Assembly: GCF_025464835.1 (NCBI RefSeq)
Contig: NZ_JAODMP010000072.1
Coordinates: 1 to 64,000, forward strand
Reading direction: 5' to 3'
From: Mycetocola sp.
Lineage (GTDB): Bacteria > Actinomycetota > Actinomycetes > Actinomycetales > Microbacteriaceae
Length of the DNA: 64,000 bases
The notes beneath the pieces are model-generated. The model saw nothing but the letters and a program-made list of their open reading frames with translations, had not been told where the DNA came from and made no database searches. Every line of letters begins with the position of its first letter. Position 1 is the stretch's first letter. This document shows positions 30,548-41,309 of the stretch, piece by piece. A program made the position numbers and the translations under genes.

Positions 30548-31888
30548 CTAGATCTTCTCGTCCCGTTTGCGGCCCAGCCGCACCTGGACGCCCATCAGCG
30601 GTCCCACGAAACGGCGCTGGATGCGCCGGGCAGGGCCGAGGGCATTCTGGACGAGGTACTGGCCGAGCAGCGCGCCAGCGGCCAGAGCGACGGCGACCGA
30701 TGCCGCTTCCAGCATGCTGAGCAGCCCGTCGATCGACCCGACACTGAGTTCCAGGAGGCCACGGAACAGGATCAGCCCAGGCACCAGCGGAATCAGCGCC
30801 GAGACGACGAGCGGCAGCGGCGGAGTGCGCACGATGAGCGAAGCCACGGCGGACAGGACGCCGACAACGAAGGCGGCTGAGCCAGCGGCCCAGCTGACGC
30901 CGATGTTCGTCGCCACACCCGCGGTGTAGACCAGGTAGCCCAGGATGCCCAGGACGCTGACCGCCCAGATCGCTCGTGGCGGAACTTCGACGGCGAGCGC
31001 GAAACCGAGGATGATGACGACGGTCGCGACCAGAAGCAGCGGAAGGTCGGAGAACGACGGGGCCATGTACGGTGCGATATCGAGTACAAGGCCGAAACGG
31101 GCCAGCAGCATGGTCGTGCCGGCCACACCGGCGACGAGGCCACCGGTGATCAGCAGAGCTTCGAGTACCCGCGCCGTTCCGGTCACATAGAACCCGGACA
31201 GCACGTCCTGCACGGCGCCGAAGGACGTCACCCCGGCCAGCAGCATGATGATCGTCGCAACGACGACCAGGGATGAGCTCGCCGCAGGATCGAGGAAGTG
31301 AACCACCGCGGCAACCAGGGGGCCGACGGCGCCACCCGCGAGGTTCTGGTAGAAGACGGACATCCGCGTCTTTGCGAGCATCCGCGTGAGAAGGTCGACG
31401 AAGAAGGTGGCCACGAAGGCGGCCGCGACGACCAGTGGCCCGCCGCCGAGCAGGAACGCTGCGCCAGCACCGACGAGGCTCCAGCCGACCCGGCGCACCG
31501 GCCACGGGTAGATGGGTTTGGCGGTGATGATCGTGTTCACCCGGATCCTGGCCTCGGCCAGGGGCAGCGGTTCGTGCAGGAGCTCGCCGATGAGGGTCGA
31601 GGTGTTCGTCAGCCGGGTGTAGTCGATGGTTCGGTACTTCACGTTCCGGGAGCGGACGATGGTGTCACTCGAGGCGGGATCGTCCCAGGTGAGCGTGATC
31701 ACGGTGTGCGTGACGTCCGCTTCGCAGCCCTTCAGGCCGTACGCCCGCGTCACCGCGAGCATTGTGGCCGTCGCATCCTCGGCGCTCGCGCCGGAGGCGA
31801 AGATGACCTCGCCGCAGCGGATGGCGAGGTCGAGTGCACCGCGCCCAGTGCTCTCGGCGATGGACGGTGCGGTGGACTCCTCGGGCAT
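30548..31888 (-). CDS. threonine/serine exporter family protein (ThrE-like)
   Basis: LDLAIRCGEVIFASGASAEDATATMLAVTRAYGLKGCEADVTHTVITLTW; ten or so TM helices. Confidence 0.92.
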   Translation of the reverse strand: MPEESTAPSIAESTGRGALDLAIRCGEVIFASGASAEDATATMLAVTRAYGLKGCEADVTHTVITLTWDDPASSDTIVRSRNVKYRTIDYTRLTNTSTLIGELLHEPLPLAEARIRVNTIITAKPIYPWPVRRVGWSLVGAGAAFLLGGGPLVVAAAFVATFFVDLLTRMLAKTRMSVFYQNLAGGAVGPLVAAVVHFLDPAASSSLVVVATIIMLLAGVTSFGAVQDVLSGFYVTGTARVLEALLITGGLVAGVAGTTMLLARFGLVLDIAPYMAPSFSDLPLLLVATVVIILGFALAVEVPPRAIWAVSVLGILGYLVYTAGVATNIGVSWAAGSAAFVVGVLSAVASLIVRTPPLPLVVSALIPLVPGLILFRGLLELSVGSIDGLLSMLEAASVAVALAAGALLGQYLVQNALGPARRIQRRFVGPLMGVQVRLGRKRDEKI

Positions 31889-31971
31889 GCGTGTTCCTTG
31901 TTGTGGTGGTGTCCTTCAAGGATGTCATGGCCAGATGAACGGCGAGGGTTCGTTATGATTGACGAGCACAC

Positions 31972-32048
31972 GCCGCCTTAGCTCAGTTGGCCAGAGCAGC
32001 GCACTTGTAATGCGCAGGTCGTCGGTTCGAATCCGACAGGCGGCTCCA
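31972..32048 (+). tRNA. tRNA-Thr (anticodon UGU), CCA encoded
   Basis: GCCGCCTTAGCTCAGTTGGCCAGAGCAGCGCACTTGTAATGCGCAGGTCGTCGGTTCGAATCCGACAGGCGGCTCCA. Confidence 0.96.
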
Positions 32049-32073
32049 TGTCCGGACCTCGAATCCCCCCGCT

Positions 32074-33030
32074 GTGAGCGCGGCGCCGTCACATCCGGCC
32101 GTCCCCGCGTGGCTCGCCGTGAGCCTCGCGGCTCTCTGTGGGGCGCTTGCGGCCGCGCAGACCCGTCTCAATGGCGCGCTCGGGCTGGCCCTCGGTGACG
32201 GCTTCGTCGCCGCCGCGATCTCGTTCGGTTCCGGGCTGTGCATCCTTCTCGTGTGCCTGCTCTTCGCCCGGAAGGCGCGGAGCGGCGTGGCAGTCGTCAC
32301 CGCGGCGCTCCTGGACCGGAGCGTGCCGTGGTGGACGGTTCTCGGCGGGCTCTCCGGCGCGTTCCTTGTGCTCTCCCAGGGCCTCACCGGTGCTGTGGTG
32401 GGTGTCGCCCTCTTCAGCGTCGCGCTTGTCGCGGGTCAGACGGTCTCTGGCCTGATCCTGGACAGGATCGGCTTCGGGCCGCATGGGAAGGTGAGAACGA
32501 CGTGGCCGCGTCTCGTCGGTGCGGCGCTCGCCGTGCTCGCGGTGCTGTGGTCGGTTTCCGGCCAGATCGGCGGGAACCTACCGCTCTGGATGCTCGCCAT
32601 GCCCCTTGTGGCGGGGTTCGGTACCGGCTGGCAGTCAGCGGTCAACGGCCGTGTCCGCGCGCTCGCGCAGAGTGCGATCGCGGCCACATTCACCAACTTC
32701 GTCATCGGGACGCTCGCCCTGGTCGTTATCATGCTCGGCCGGGCCGTGTTCGTCGGCTGGCCGGACCGGCTGCCTGCGGAGCCGATGCTCTACCTCGGCG
32801 GCGCGATCGGTTGCATCTTCATCGGCGTCAACGCCTTCCTGGTCTCCCACACCGGCGTGCTCATTCTCGGTCTCGGCACCGTCGCCGGCCAGCTGATCGG
32901 CTCGGTGGTCATCGACGCAATCGTGCCGGGCGGAGCGGGGCTCGCATTCACCACCCTCAGCGGTGCCGCGCTCGCGCTCGTCGCCGTGAGCATCGCGACG
33001 CTGGGAATGCGCCCTACAGTTCGGAGATGA
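32074..33030 (+). CDS. DMT family transporter (DUF606/YdcZ type)
   Basis: LAALCGALAAAQTRLNGALGLALGDGFVAAAISFGSG...; tandem five-TM halves. Confidence 0.88.
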   Translation: MSAAPSHPAVPAWLAVSLAALCGALAAAQTRLNGALGLALGDGFVAAAISFGSGLCILLVCLLFARKARSGVAVVTAALLDRSVPWWTVLGGLSGAFLVLSQGLTGAVVGVALFSVALVAGQTVSGLILDRIGFGPHGKVRTTWPRLVGAALAVLAVLWSVSGQIGGNLPLWMLAMPLVAGFGTGWQSAVNGRVRALAQSAIAATFTNFVIGTLALVVIMLGRAVFVGWPDRLPAEPMLYLGGAIGCIFIGVNAFLVSHTGVLILGLGTVAGQLIGSVVIDAIVPGGAGLAFTTLSGAALALVAVSIATLGMRPTVRR

Positions 33031-33547
33031 GCGACTCGGCGTCTACCGGCTTCCGTGACCCGGGCTTGGCGTCAGCAGGGATACCGCCGACGTAGAGCCA
33101 GCCGAGCAGTTGCTCGTTCTTCGCAAGCTTGTGCATTTTGCGAACAGGCTTGGAGCGGGTGTACGAGCCGGATCGCCAGAAGACGCCCCACCCCGCGTCG
33201 TGAAGCAACAGGCTCAGCATGTGCGCCGCGCCCGAGGCGACAGCCTCCTGCTCCCACGCCGGTACTTTCGAGCTCTTCTTCACCGTCACGACGATGGCGA
33301 TCAGAAGCGCAGCACGCAGCGGTTTGGTGGACGGATGCGTGTCGCCCTCCGCTTTCGCGATCGCCGCCCCCAGCTTTTCGCGCGCCCGCCCACGCAACTC
33401 GATCAGCCGCCACGGCCGCAGTGCGCTGTGGTCGGCCACACGGGCCGCTGCTGCCACGAGGGGCAGCAGCTCTTCATGGGTCGGGGCATCGTCTGTCACA
33501 CGCGACCAGGACCTCCGGCCCGCGACGATATCGATCAGTTCGGTCAC
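33014..33547 (-). CDS. nitroreductase-family protein
   Basis: VTELIDIVAGRRSWSRVTDDAPTHEELLPLVAAAARVADHSALRPWRLIELRG. Confidence 0.85.
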   Translation of the reverse strand: MTELIDIVAGRRSWSRVTDDAPTHEELLPLVAAAARVADHSALRPWRLIELRGRAREKLGAAIAKAEGDTHPSTKPLRAALLIAIVVTVKKSSKVPAWEQEAVASGAAHMLSLLLHDAGWGVFWRSGSYTRSKPVRKMHKLAKNEQLLGWLYVGGIPADAKPGSRKPVDAESLISEL

Positions 33548-33548
33548 G

Positions 33549-33950
33549 CTATTCGACGGGGGCGAAATTGAGCGCAAGCGAGTTCATGCAGTAGCGGTCG
33601 CCTGTCGGGGTGCCGAAGCCGTCGTCGAAGACGTGGCCCAGGTGCGAGTCACACGTAGCGCAGCGCACCTCGGTGCGCACCATGCCGAGCGAGTTGTCTT
33701 CGATGAGCTTCACTGCCTCTGGGCGGACGGACTCGTAGAAGCTCGGCCATCCGCAACCGGAATCGAACTTCGTGCCGCTCTTGAACAGTTCGGCGCCGCA
33801 CGCTGCACACGTGTAAAGCCCCGACCGGCTCTCGTCGAGCAGCTCTCCGGTCCACGGGCGCTCGGTCGCTGCTTCCCGCAGTACCGCGTACTGTTCACTG
33901 GTCAGTTCCTGGCGCCATTCTTCGTTGCTTTTGTTCACGGGCTGCGTCAT
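33549..33950 (-). CDS. msrB: peptide-methionine (R)-S-oxide reductase
   Basis: YTCAACGAELFKSGTKFDSGCGWPSFYE...RCATCDSHLGHVFDDGFGTPTGDRYCMNSLALNF. Confidence 0.97.
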   Translation of the reverse strand: MTQPVNKSNEEWRQELTSEQYAVLREAATERPWTGELLDESRSGLYTCAACGAELFKSGTKFDSGCGWPSFYESVRPEAVKLIEDNSLGMVRTEVRCATCDSHLGHVFDDGFGTPTGDRYCMNSLALNFAPVE

Positions 33951-34157
33951 TGTGCTCCTCACGGGATTGTCCTTGCTACTTATCTAACCGCCTCCGAGCC
34001 CGACGTGTTCCCGGTTGGCGTTCAGGCTGAGGGACAGCTGGGCATCGCGGGGCCGGATCCTGAGTCTCCCGCGGTGTGTCGGTCGTTGCAATCGCAGCAC
34101 CGTTTAGGATTGCGGCACGGGGAAGGTCCAGGAATCCGGCGATCCGAGTGGTGGTGA

Positions 34158-34448
34158 ATGTTGAACGACGACCAGGGAAAATCGACACACCCTCACGCGG
34201 AACCACTCGGGGAGCGTGACCTCGCGATCCTCGAATTCGAGAATCGGTGGTGGCAGCATGCCGGGCAGAAGGAGGAGGCCGTGCGTGCTGCGTTCGGCTT
34301 CTCGCCCACCCGGTACTATCAACTGTTGGGTGTGCTCATCGACTCGCCAGCCGCTCTCGGGCACGATCCTCTCCTGGTGAAGCGCCTGCAAAGGCTTCGC
34401 GACACCCGGCAAGCCGCACGCCGGGCGCGAGCCCGGAACGCAGAGTAG
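34158..34448 (+). CDS. DUF3263 domain-containing protein
   Basis: LGERDLAILEFENRWWQHAGQKEEAVRAAFGFSPTRYYQLLGVLIDSPAAL. Confidence 0.93.
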   Translation: MLNDDQGKSTHPHAEPLGERDLAILEFENRWWQHAGQKEEAVRAAFGFSPTRYYQLLGVLIDSPAALGHDPLLVKRLQRLRDTRQAARRARARNAE

Positions 34449-34522
34449 ATCAGCGGCTTGGGACCGGGGCCGGATGGCCGCACGTAAACCGCCGAACTGC
34501 GACACAGAGGACCTGACACCGA

Positions 34523-35092
34523 ATGGCACACACCTTCGCCAAGGACAGGTTCGACGAAGTCCCCGCCGATCTGAAGCGCGTCGGCGCGCATCGCGCCCCA
34601 ATCCCGCCCGGCCGGGGCGGGCTCCTGTTGCTCTGGGCAGCCTTGGCAACTGTCGTTCTCGTCGCGGCTGGCATCATCGGCTTGACCCTGCTCGGCGACC
34701 GGGTCAATTTCGTCGATGACTCCACACCCGTCGCCACGGCTCCGCAGCTGACCGACACGCCAACCCCTGTGGCGACGATCGACCCTGACTCCATGGTCAC
34801 CGTGCTGAACGGGACAACGACACGGGGGCTCGCCACCGAAGCGATCGAGAAGCTCAATGCGGCAGGCTGGCCGCAGAGCATCACGCCGGGAAACGCATCG
34901 GTATCGGATGTCGGTACGACGACCGTCTATTACGAGGACCCATCCCAGGAAGGCGCAGCGCGCGGCCTGGCAGAAGGTCTCGGTGTGGGCAGGATCCAGC
35001 TGTCGACCCAGTTCCAGATTCCGGTCGAGGAAGGTGAAGAGCCCGTTCTCCAGCTCACCGTCGTTCTCGGTGCTGACTACGCCGCCCAGTAG
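34523..35092 (+). CDS. LytR C-terminal domain-containing membrane protein
   Basis: One TM; MVTVLNGTTTRGLATEAIEKLNAAGWPQSITPGNASVSDVGTTTVYYEDPSQEGAARGLAEGL. Confidence 0.88.
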   Translation: MAHTFAKDRFDEVPADLKRVGAHRAPIPPGRGGLLLLWAALATVVLVAAGIIGLTLLGDRVNFVDDSTPVATAPQLTDTPTPVATIDPDSMVTVLNGTTTRGLATEAIEKLNAAGWPQSITPGNASVSDVGTTTVYYEDPSQEGAARGLAEGLGVGRIQLSTQFQIPVEEGEEPVLQLTVVLGADYAAQ

Positions 35093-35100
35093 CATCCGCG

Positions 35101-35122
35101 GACCGGAACCTTTGTTCCGGTC
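35101..35122 (+). terminator. terminator-like hairpin
   Basis: GACCGGAAC-CTTTG-TTCCGGTC after the LytR_C gene. Confidence 0.5.
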
Positions 35123-35175
35123 GCTTTCCCGTGCGCCGGGCAGCGATCAATCGGACTTCCCGAGCCGAACCACTG

Positions 35176-35203
35176 TTGGCGTGTGAGCTCTCCTCGCTAG
35201 TAT
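35176..35203 (+). promoter_or_regulatory. putative cspA promoter
   Basis: TTGGCG (35176) - 16 nt - TAGTAT (35198), ~135 nt upstream of cspA ATG. Confidence 0.45.
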
Positions 35204-35337
35204 CTGGAACTGGTCATCATTGTGCCCCGCCGGAATCGCCCCAGGCAGCCGAGGTCAGCATGATCGCCGGGCCTCGGTGCGGCAGACCCGGGCTGGCGCC
35301 TGCCTGCACGGAGACAACACAGCAATGGGAGTAACAC

Positions 35338-35541
35338 ATGGCGAACGGAACCGTGAAGTGGTTCAACGCTGAAAAGGGCTACGGCTTCATCACCGTCGAC
35401 GGAGAAGGCCAAGATGTCTTCGTCCACTACTCGGCCATCGACAGCGCGGGGTACAAGTCGCTCGAAGAAGGCCAGCAGGTGAGCTTCGAGATCGGCACCG
35501 GGGCGAAGGGTCCGCAGGCGGAAGCCGTGCGTCTGGCCTGA
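35338..35541 (+). CDS. cspA: cold-shock protein
   Basis: [67 protein letters not shown]. Confidence 0.98.
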   Translation: MANGTVKWFNAEKGYGFITVDGEGQDVFVHYSAIDSAGYKSLEEGQQVSFEIGTGAKGPQAEAVRLA

Positions 35542-35639
35542 GCGCAGCGTATCCCTCCGCGACGCCGCCCACACCCGTGGGCGGCGTCGTTTGCGTCCCA
35601 GGCGCGCCAGGCGATCCGGAGGGCAGGGACACCGACGAG

Positions 35640-35666
35640 CTTGCACTCACCGGTGGAGAGTGCCAG
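35640..35666 (+). promoter_or_regulatory. degenerate second CIRCE-like element
   Basis: CTTGCACTC-ACCGGTGGA-GAGTGCCAG: same 9-nt spacer and GCACTC/GAGTGC core as CIRCE. Confidence 0.55.
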
Positions 35667-35673
35667 AATCGTG

Positions 35674-35700
35674 TTAGCACTCGCATTCGTAGAGTGCTAA
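35674..35700 (+). promoter_or_regulatory. CIRCE element (HrcA operator)
   Basis: TTAGCACTC-GCATTCGTA-GAGTGCTAA, perfect consensus, 37 bp before groEL. Confidence 0.97.
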
Positions 35701-37356
<1,656 letters not shown>

Positions 37357-37377
37357 TCCGAGCAACCACGCATCACC

Positions 37378-37409
37378 AGCGGGGCGTCTCCTTCGGGAGG
37401 CGCCCCGCT
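37378..37409 (+). terminator. hairpin terminator after groEL
   Basis: AGCGGGGCGTCTCC-TTCG-GGAGGCGCCCCGCT. Confidence 0.75.
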
Positions 37410-37440
37410 GTCGTCGTGCAGGCAGTCGCGCTGTGCCGCG

Positions 37441-37731
37441 TCACATCCTGAACAGGCCGGCGTTCGACCGCTCGATTTCGGAATACTGCGCCCCTGCCCT
37501 CGCGAGCGCTGTGTTGATATGGATCGCGCTCTCCTCGACCCTGCGCTGTGTGCCGCGCCAGTCAGCGACGACGCTCTGGAAGGCGTTCGAGGCTTCTCCC
37601 GTCCACGTCGACTGAAGCTCTGTCAGCTGTTGCATCATCGCCTGAACCTCTCCCTGGATCGTTTCGATCCGCGCACGGACGGAACCCGTCGTTCCCATAA
37701 CGATGTCGCTGTCGACCTGGTACCTGGTCAT
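37441..37731 (-). CDS. WXG100-family protein (orphan)
   Basis: ~96 aa helical protein, central W-T-G (LQSTWTGEASNAFQSVVADW) and C-terminal YSEIE (YxxxE). Confidence 0.88.
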   Translation of the reverse strand: MTRYQVDSDIVMGTTGSVRARIETIQGEVQAMMQQLTELQSTWTGEASNAFQSVVADWRGTQRRVEESAIHINTALARAGAQYSEIERSNAGLFRM

Positions 37732-37896
37732 GTCGTCCTCCTTCAGTATTTCGGAGGGCGCGTGGCGCGTCATCCGTCTCGTCGACGGTAGGCGTGGTGC
37801 GGGCGGAGATTCCTGCGATCAGCCCGGCGGTGCACTCCGTGAACAGCCCTGGCTGTTGGGGAGGAACCCCGAGGCTGTGGAGCCAGAGGCGACCGG

Positions 37897-39603
37897 TCAG
37901 CCGGCCGTCGCCGCTCCCACGGATTCGGCGAGTGGCAGTTCGATGCGGAAGGTGGCGCCACCTCCCGGCGTCTCAGAGACGGAAACCCGGCCGTGATGCG
38001 CGGCGACGATCGACGAGACGATCGCGAGTCCGAGACCCGAGCCTCCTGTCTCGCGGGTACGAGACGTGTCTGCGCGCCAGAAGCGCTGGAAGATCTTCTC
38101 CCGAATCTGTGGAGGCACGCCAGAGCCGTGGTCGATGACCGCGATCGTGGCGGTGCCGGTATGCGGATTCGCTGACACCCCGATCTCCAGGGGGCTGTCG
38201 TCCGGCGTGAACCGCAGCGCGTTGCCGACCAGGTTGGTCACCACCTGACGCAGTTTGTTCTCCTCGCCGAGCACGATTGCCGGTGTTTCAGGGATCGGCT
38301 GGGATGCCACGCTGGGATCCGGATCGAGCAGAACGCCGCCGACCGGTTTCCGGGGCCGGCGCTGCCGCAACCGGGCGAGCGTCGCGCCGGCGAACGCGAT
38401 CGGGCGAGTGGGAGTCGACTCCTCGTCGGCGCGAGGCGAGCGGGTGACCGTCGACGCCGTAGCCACCGATTCCGACGGCTGCGGCGCTGGCGCGGTCTCG
38501 GATGCCGGGGGGTTGTCGACCACGACGGACACCGTGCGGCGGGGGGACGACGCGTTCGCGTCGAGGGCAGCGTCCCTGGCGATGGGAGAGAGATCGACGG
38601 GAGTCAGCACCATCGGTTTGGTTTCATCAAGCCGGGCCAGTTCGAGCAGGTCCTCGACGAGACCGCCCATCCTGATCGCCTCTTTCTCGATCCGCTCCAT
38701 CGCCTGAGCGAGGTCCTCGGTGTTCTGCAATGCGCCCATCCGGTACAACTCGGCGTAGCCACGCACAGTGACCAGCGGGGTGCGAAGTTCATGGCTGGCG
38801 TCGCCGACGAAGCGGCGCATCTGCTCGATCGTCCTGGCCCGATCGGCGAAGGCCTGGTCGATGCGCGCAAGCATCGTGTTGAGTGAGCGGTTGAGGCGGC
38901 CGACCTCGGTGTTCGGCGTCGCGACAGCGAGGCGCTGGCTGAAGTCACCGTCGGCGATCGCGGCCGCCGTGTGCTCGACCTCGCGCAGCGGGTGGAACGT
39001 GCTTGTGACCAGAAGCCGGGTCAGCAGCGCGCCGAGAATGATCACGCCGAGGCCGAGGCCGAAGAAGATCGTCAGGTAGGTGGCGATGATCGTCTCGGTT
39101 TCGCGCATCGAGATGGCGACGAGGACGACACCGATGTTGCCCTGGTGGTCCCACTGGTACGGCACCACGACGGCGTGGTACGTCGCCTTGCGGTCGAGGC
39201 TTTCGAGCTCGAACACCCCGTCGCTTTTGACGGCGTCAGACAACTCGAACGTCGTGCTGATCTTCGGCAGCGACTCTTCGGGGCGGTCTTGCCAGGTTGC
39301 TGCGCGCAACTGTCCGTCTGCGTCGTAGATCGCGGTGAAGTAATCCGACGACATGGCGTCCTTGACCATGTCACCCGCGTTGTCGGCCTCCGTGTTCTCC
39401 AGGTTGAGGAACCCGGGCGGCACGGGGGACTGCGCGGCAGAGATGAGGTCGGTGTCGACTTTGTCCACGAGCGCCGGTCGCAGCATCACGACCGTGCCCA
39501 CCCCGGCTATGAGCAGTCCGAAGGTCAGGACGAGCACGGTCACGCCGGTGATCTTCGTGCGCAGTGAAATCGCGTTCCACCACTCGGCTACTTGATCGTG
39601 CAT
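37897..39603 (-). CDS. HAMP sensor histidine kinase
   Basis: Two TM, HAMP, FVGDASHELRTPLVTVRGYAEL H-box, GGSGLGLAIVSSIVAAHHG ATPase. Confidence 0.94.
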   Translation of the reverse strand: MHDQVAEWWNAISLRTKITGVTVLVLTFGLLIAGVGTVVMLRPALVDKVDTDLISAAQSPVPPGFLNLENTEADNAGDMVKDAMSSDYFTAIYDADGQLRAATWQDRPEESLPKISTTFELSDAVKSDGVFELESLDRKATYHAVVVPYQWDHQGNIGVVLVAISMRETETIIATYLTIFFGLGLGVIILGALLTRLLVTSTFHPLREVEHTAAAIADGDFSQRLAVATPNTEVGRLNRSLNTMLARIDQAFADRARTIEQMRRFVGDASHELRTPLVTVRGYAELYRMGALQNTEDLAQAMERIEKEAIRMGGLVEDLLELARLDETKPMVLTPVDLSPIARDAALDANASSPRRTVSVVVDNPPASETAPAPQPSESVATASTVTRSPRADEESTPTRPIAFAGATLARLRQRRPRKPVGGVLLDPDPSVASQPIPETPAIVLGEENKLRQVVTNLVGNALRFTPDDSPLEIGVSANPHTGTATIAVIDHGSGVPPQIREKIFQRFWRADTSRTRETGGSGLGLAIVSSIVAAHHGRVSVSETPGGGATFRIELPLAESVGAATAG

Positions 39604-39618
39604 GTACCTGTATTCGGT

Positions 39619-40308
39619 CTACGCCTTCGCTGTCTTCAGCATGTAGCCGAATCCGCGCTTGGTCTGGATGAGCGGTTCCGTCGAGAACTGGTCCAGCTTG
39701 CGGCGCAGGTAGGAAATATAGCTCTCGACGATGCCGGCATCACCATTGAAGTCGTACTCCCAGACGTGATCGAGAATCTGCGCCTTGCTCAACACCCGGT
39801 TGGGGTTCAGCATGAGGTAGCGCAGAAGCTTGAACTCGGTCGGGCTCAACTCGATGGGCGTTTCGCCGACGACAACCTCATGGGTGTCCTGATCCATGGT
39901 GAGTTCGCCTGCGCGGATGACGGCATCCTCATCAGCATGCATCGTTCGTCTGAGGATTGCCTTGATGCGGGCGACGATTTCGTCGAGGCTGAAGGGCTTC
40001 GTGACGTAGTCGTCGCCGCCGACGGTGAGGCCCATGATCTTGTCCTCGGTGTCGTCCTTCGCCGTGAGGAAGAGGATCGGCGCTGTGTACCCGGCGGAGC
40101 GCAGGCGCTTGGTGACGCCGAATCCGTTCATGTCGGGCAGCATGACATCCAGGATGATCAGGTCAGGCTCTTCTTCCAGGACCGCCGAGATGGCCTGGGC
40201 ACCGTTTCCCACCGCGCGCACGGCGAAGCCGGCGAAGCGGAGACTCGTGGTGAGCAGGTCGCGGATGTTCGGTTCGTCATCGACGATGAGAATGCGTGGT
40301 CCAGTCAT
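39619..40308 (-). CDS. OmpR-family response regulator
   Basis: RILIVDDEPNIRDLLTTSLRFAGF...LIILDVMLPDMNGF...VGGDDYVTKPFSLDEIVARIKAILRR; wHTH. Confidence 0.95.
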   Translation of the reverse strand: MTGPRILIVDDEPNIRDLLTTSLRFAGFAVRAVGNGAQAISAVLEEEPDLIILDVMLPDMNGFGVTKRLRSAGYTAPILFLTAKDDTEDKIMGLTVGGDDYVTKPFSLDEIVARIKAILRRTMHADEDAVIRAGELTMDQDTHEVVVGETPIELSPTEFKLLRYLMLNPNRVLSKAQILDHVWEYDFNGDAGIVESYISYLRRKLDQFSTEPLIQTKRGFGYMLKTAKA

Positions 40309-40385
40309 GACACCAGTCTCTGCGTGTTAGCTGAGACCTTCCTGTACACCCCCGGTGTGCGCTGCTCGTGCGGCACGATGGACGC

Positions 40386-41309
40386 ATGTCCAACCATCAA
40401 CCGGCGAACCCAGCGCGGGCGCCGGAACTCATCGCGCCGGTGCGCACGATCGGGTTCCGCACGTTCGACTTCTCCCGGCAGGTCGTGGTGATGGCGATCA
40501 TCAACAGGACGCCGGATTCGTTCTACGACCGTGGGAGCACGTTCAGTCTCGATCGCGCCGTCGCAGCGGCGCTCGCGGCCGTGGCCGACGGCGCCGAAAT
40601 GGTCGATATCGGGGGAGCGCCGTTTGCGCCAGGGCCTGAGATCTCCGTCCCGGCCGAGATCGACCGCGTCGTGCCCGTCATCGAAGCCGTGCGGGCGGCA
40701 TCCGACGTGGTGATCTCCGTCGACACTTTCCAGCCGGAGGTGGCGCTCGCGAGCATCCGTGCGGGCGCGGATCTCATCAACGACACCACCGGCCTTCGGA
40801 ACCCGGACATGGTCGGCGTCATCGCGGACAGCACAGCAGGGGTCGTCATCACCCACAGCCTCGCGGAGCCGCGCACGCCATTCGCCCGGCCGCAATACTC
40901 CGACGTGGTCGCCGAGGTTGCTGCCTTTCTGGCCGAGCGCGTCGATGCCGCCCTGGCCGCCGGAGTCCCTGCCGAGAGGATTCTCATCGATCCAGGGCAT
41001 GACCTCAACAAGAACACGCTTCACTCCCTGGAACTGACCCGGCGCTTCGCCGAGATCGCGGATCTGGGCTATCCAGCGCTCGCCGCAGTGTCGAACAAGG
41101 ACTTCATCGGTGAGACGCTCGACCGGGATCGCGGGGAGCGCGTGACCGGTTCGCTCGCTGCCGCTGTCGTCGCCATCGTCAACGGTGCGAGGATTCTTCG
41201 CATGCACAACGTCGCCCCTGCCCTCCAGACTGCCCGCATGACCGAGGCGATCCTCGGGTTCCGGCAACCGGCGCGCCTGCGCCACAACATGGGGGAGACG
41301 AATGACTGA
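40386..41309 (+). CDS. folP: dihydropteroate synthase family protein (FolP2-like)
   Basis: VMAIINRTPDSFYDRGSTFSLDRAVAAALAAVADGAEMVDIGGAPFAPG...ILIDPGHDLNKNT...RMHNVAPALQTARM. Confidence 0.9.
   Translation: MSNHQPANPARAPELIAPVRTIGFRTFDFSRQVVVMAIINRTPDSFYDRGSTFSLDRAVAAALAAVADGAEMVDIGGAPFAPGPEISVPAEIDRVVPVIEAVRAASDVVISVDTFQPEVALASIRAGADLINDTTGLRNPDMVGVIADSTAGVVITHSLAEPRTPFARPQYSDVVAEVAAFLAERVDAALAAGVPAERILIDPGHDLNKNTLHSLELTRRFAEIADLGYPALAAVSNKDFIGETLDRDRGERVTGSLAAAVVAIVNGARILRMHNVAPALQTARMTEAILGFRQPARLRHNMGETND

Noticed and set aside
30183-31505. 440-aa minus-strand ORF overlapping the ThrE-like and DsbA-like genes
   Set aside because: Out-of-frame shadow of the ThrE-like coding sequence.
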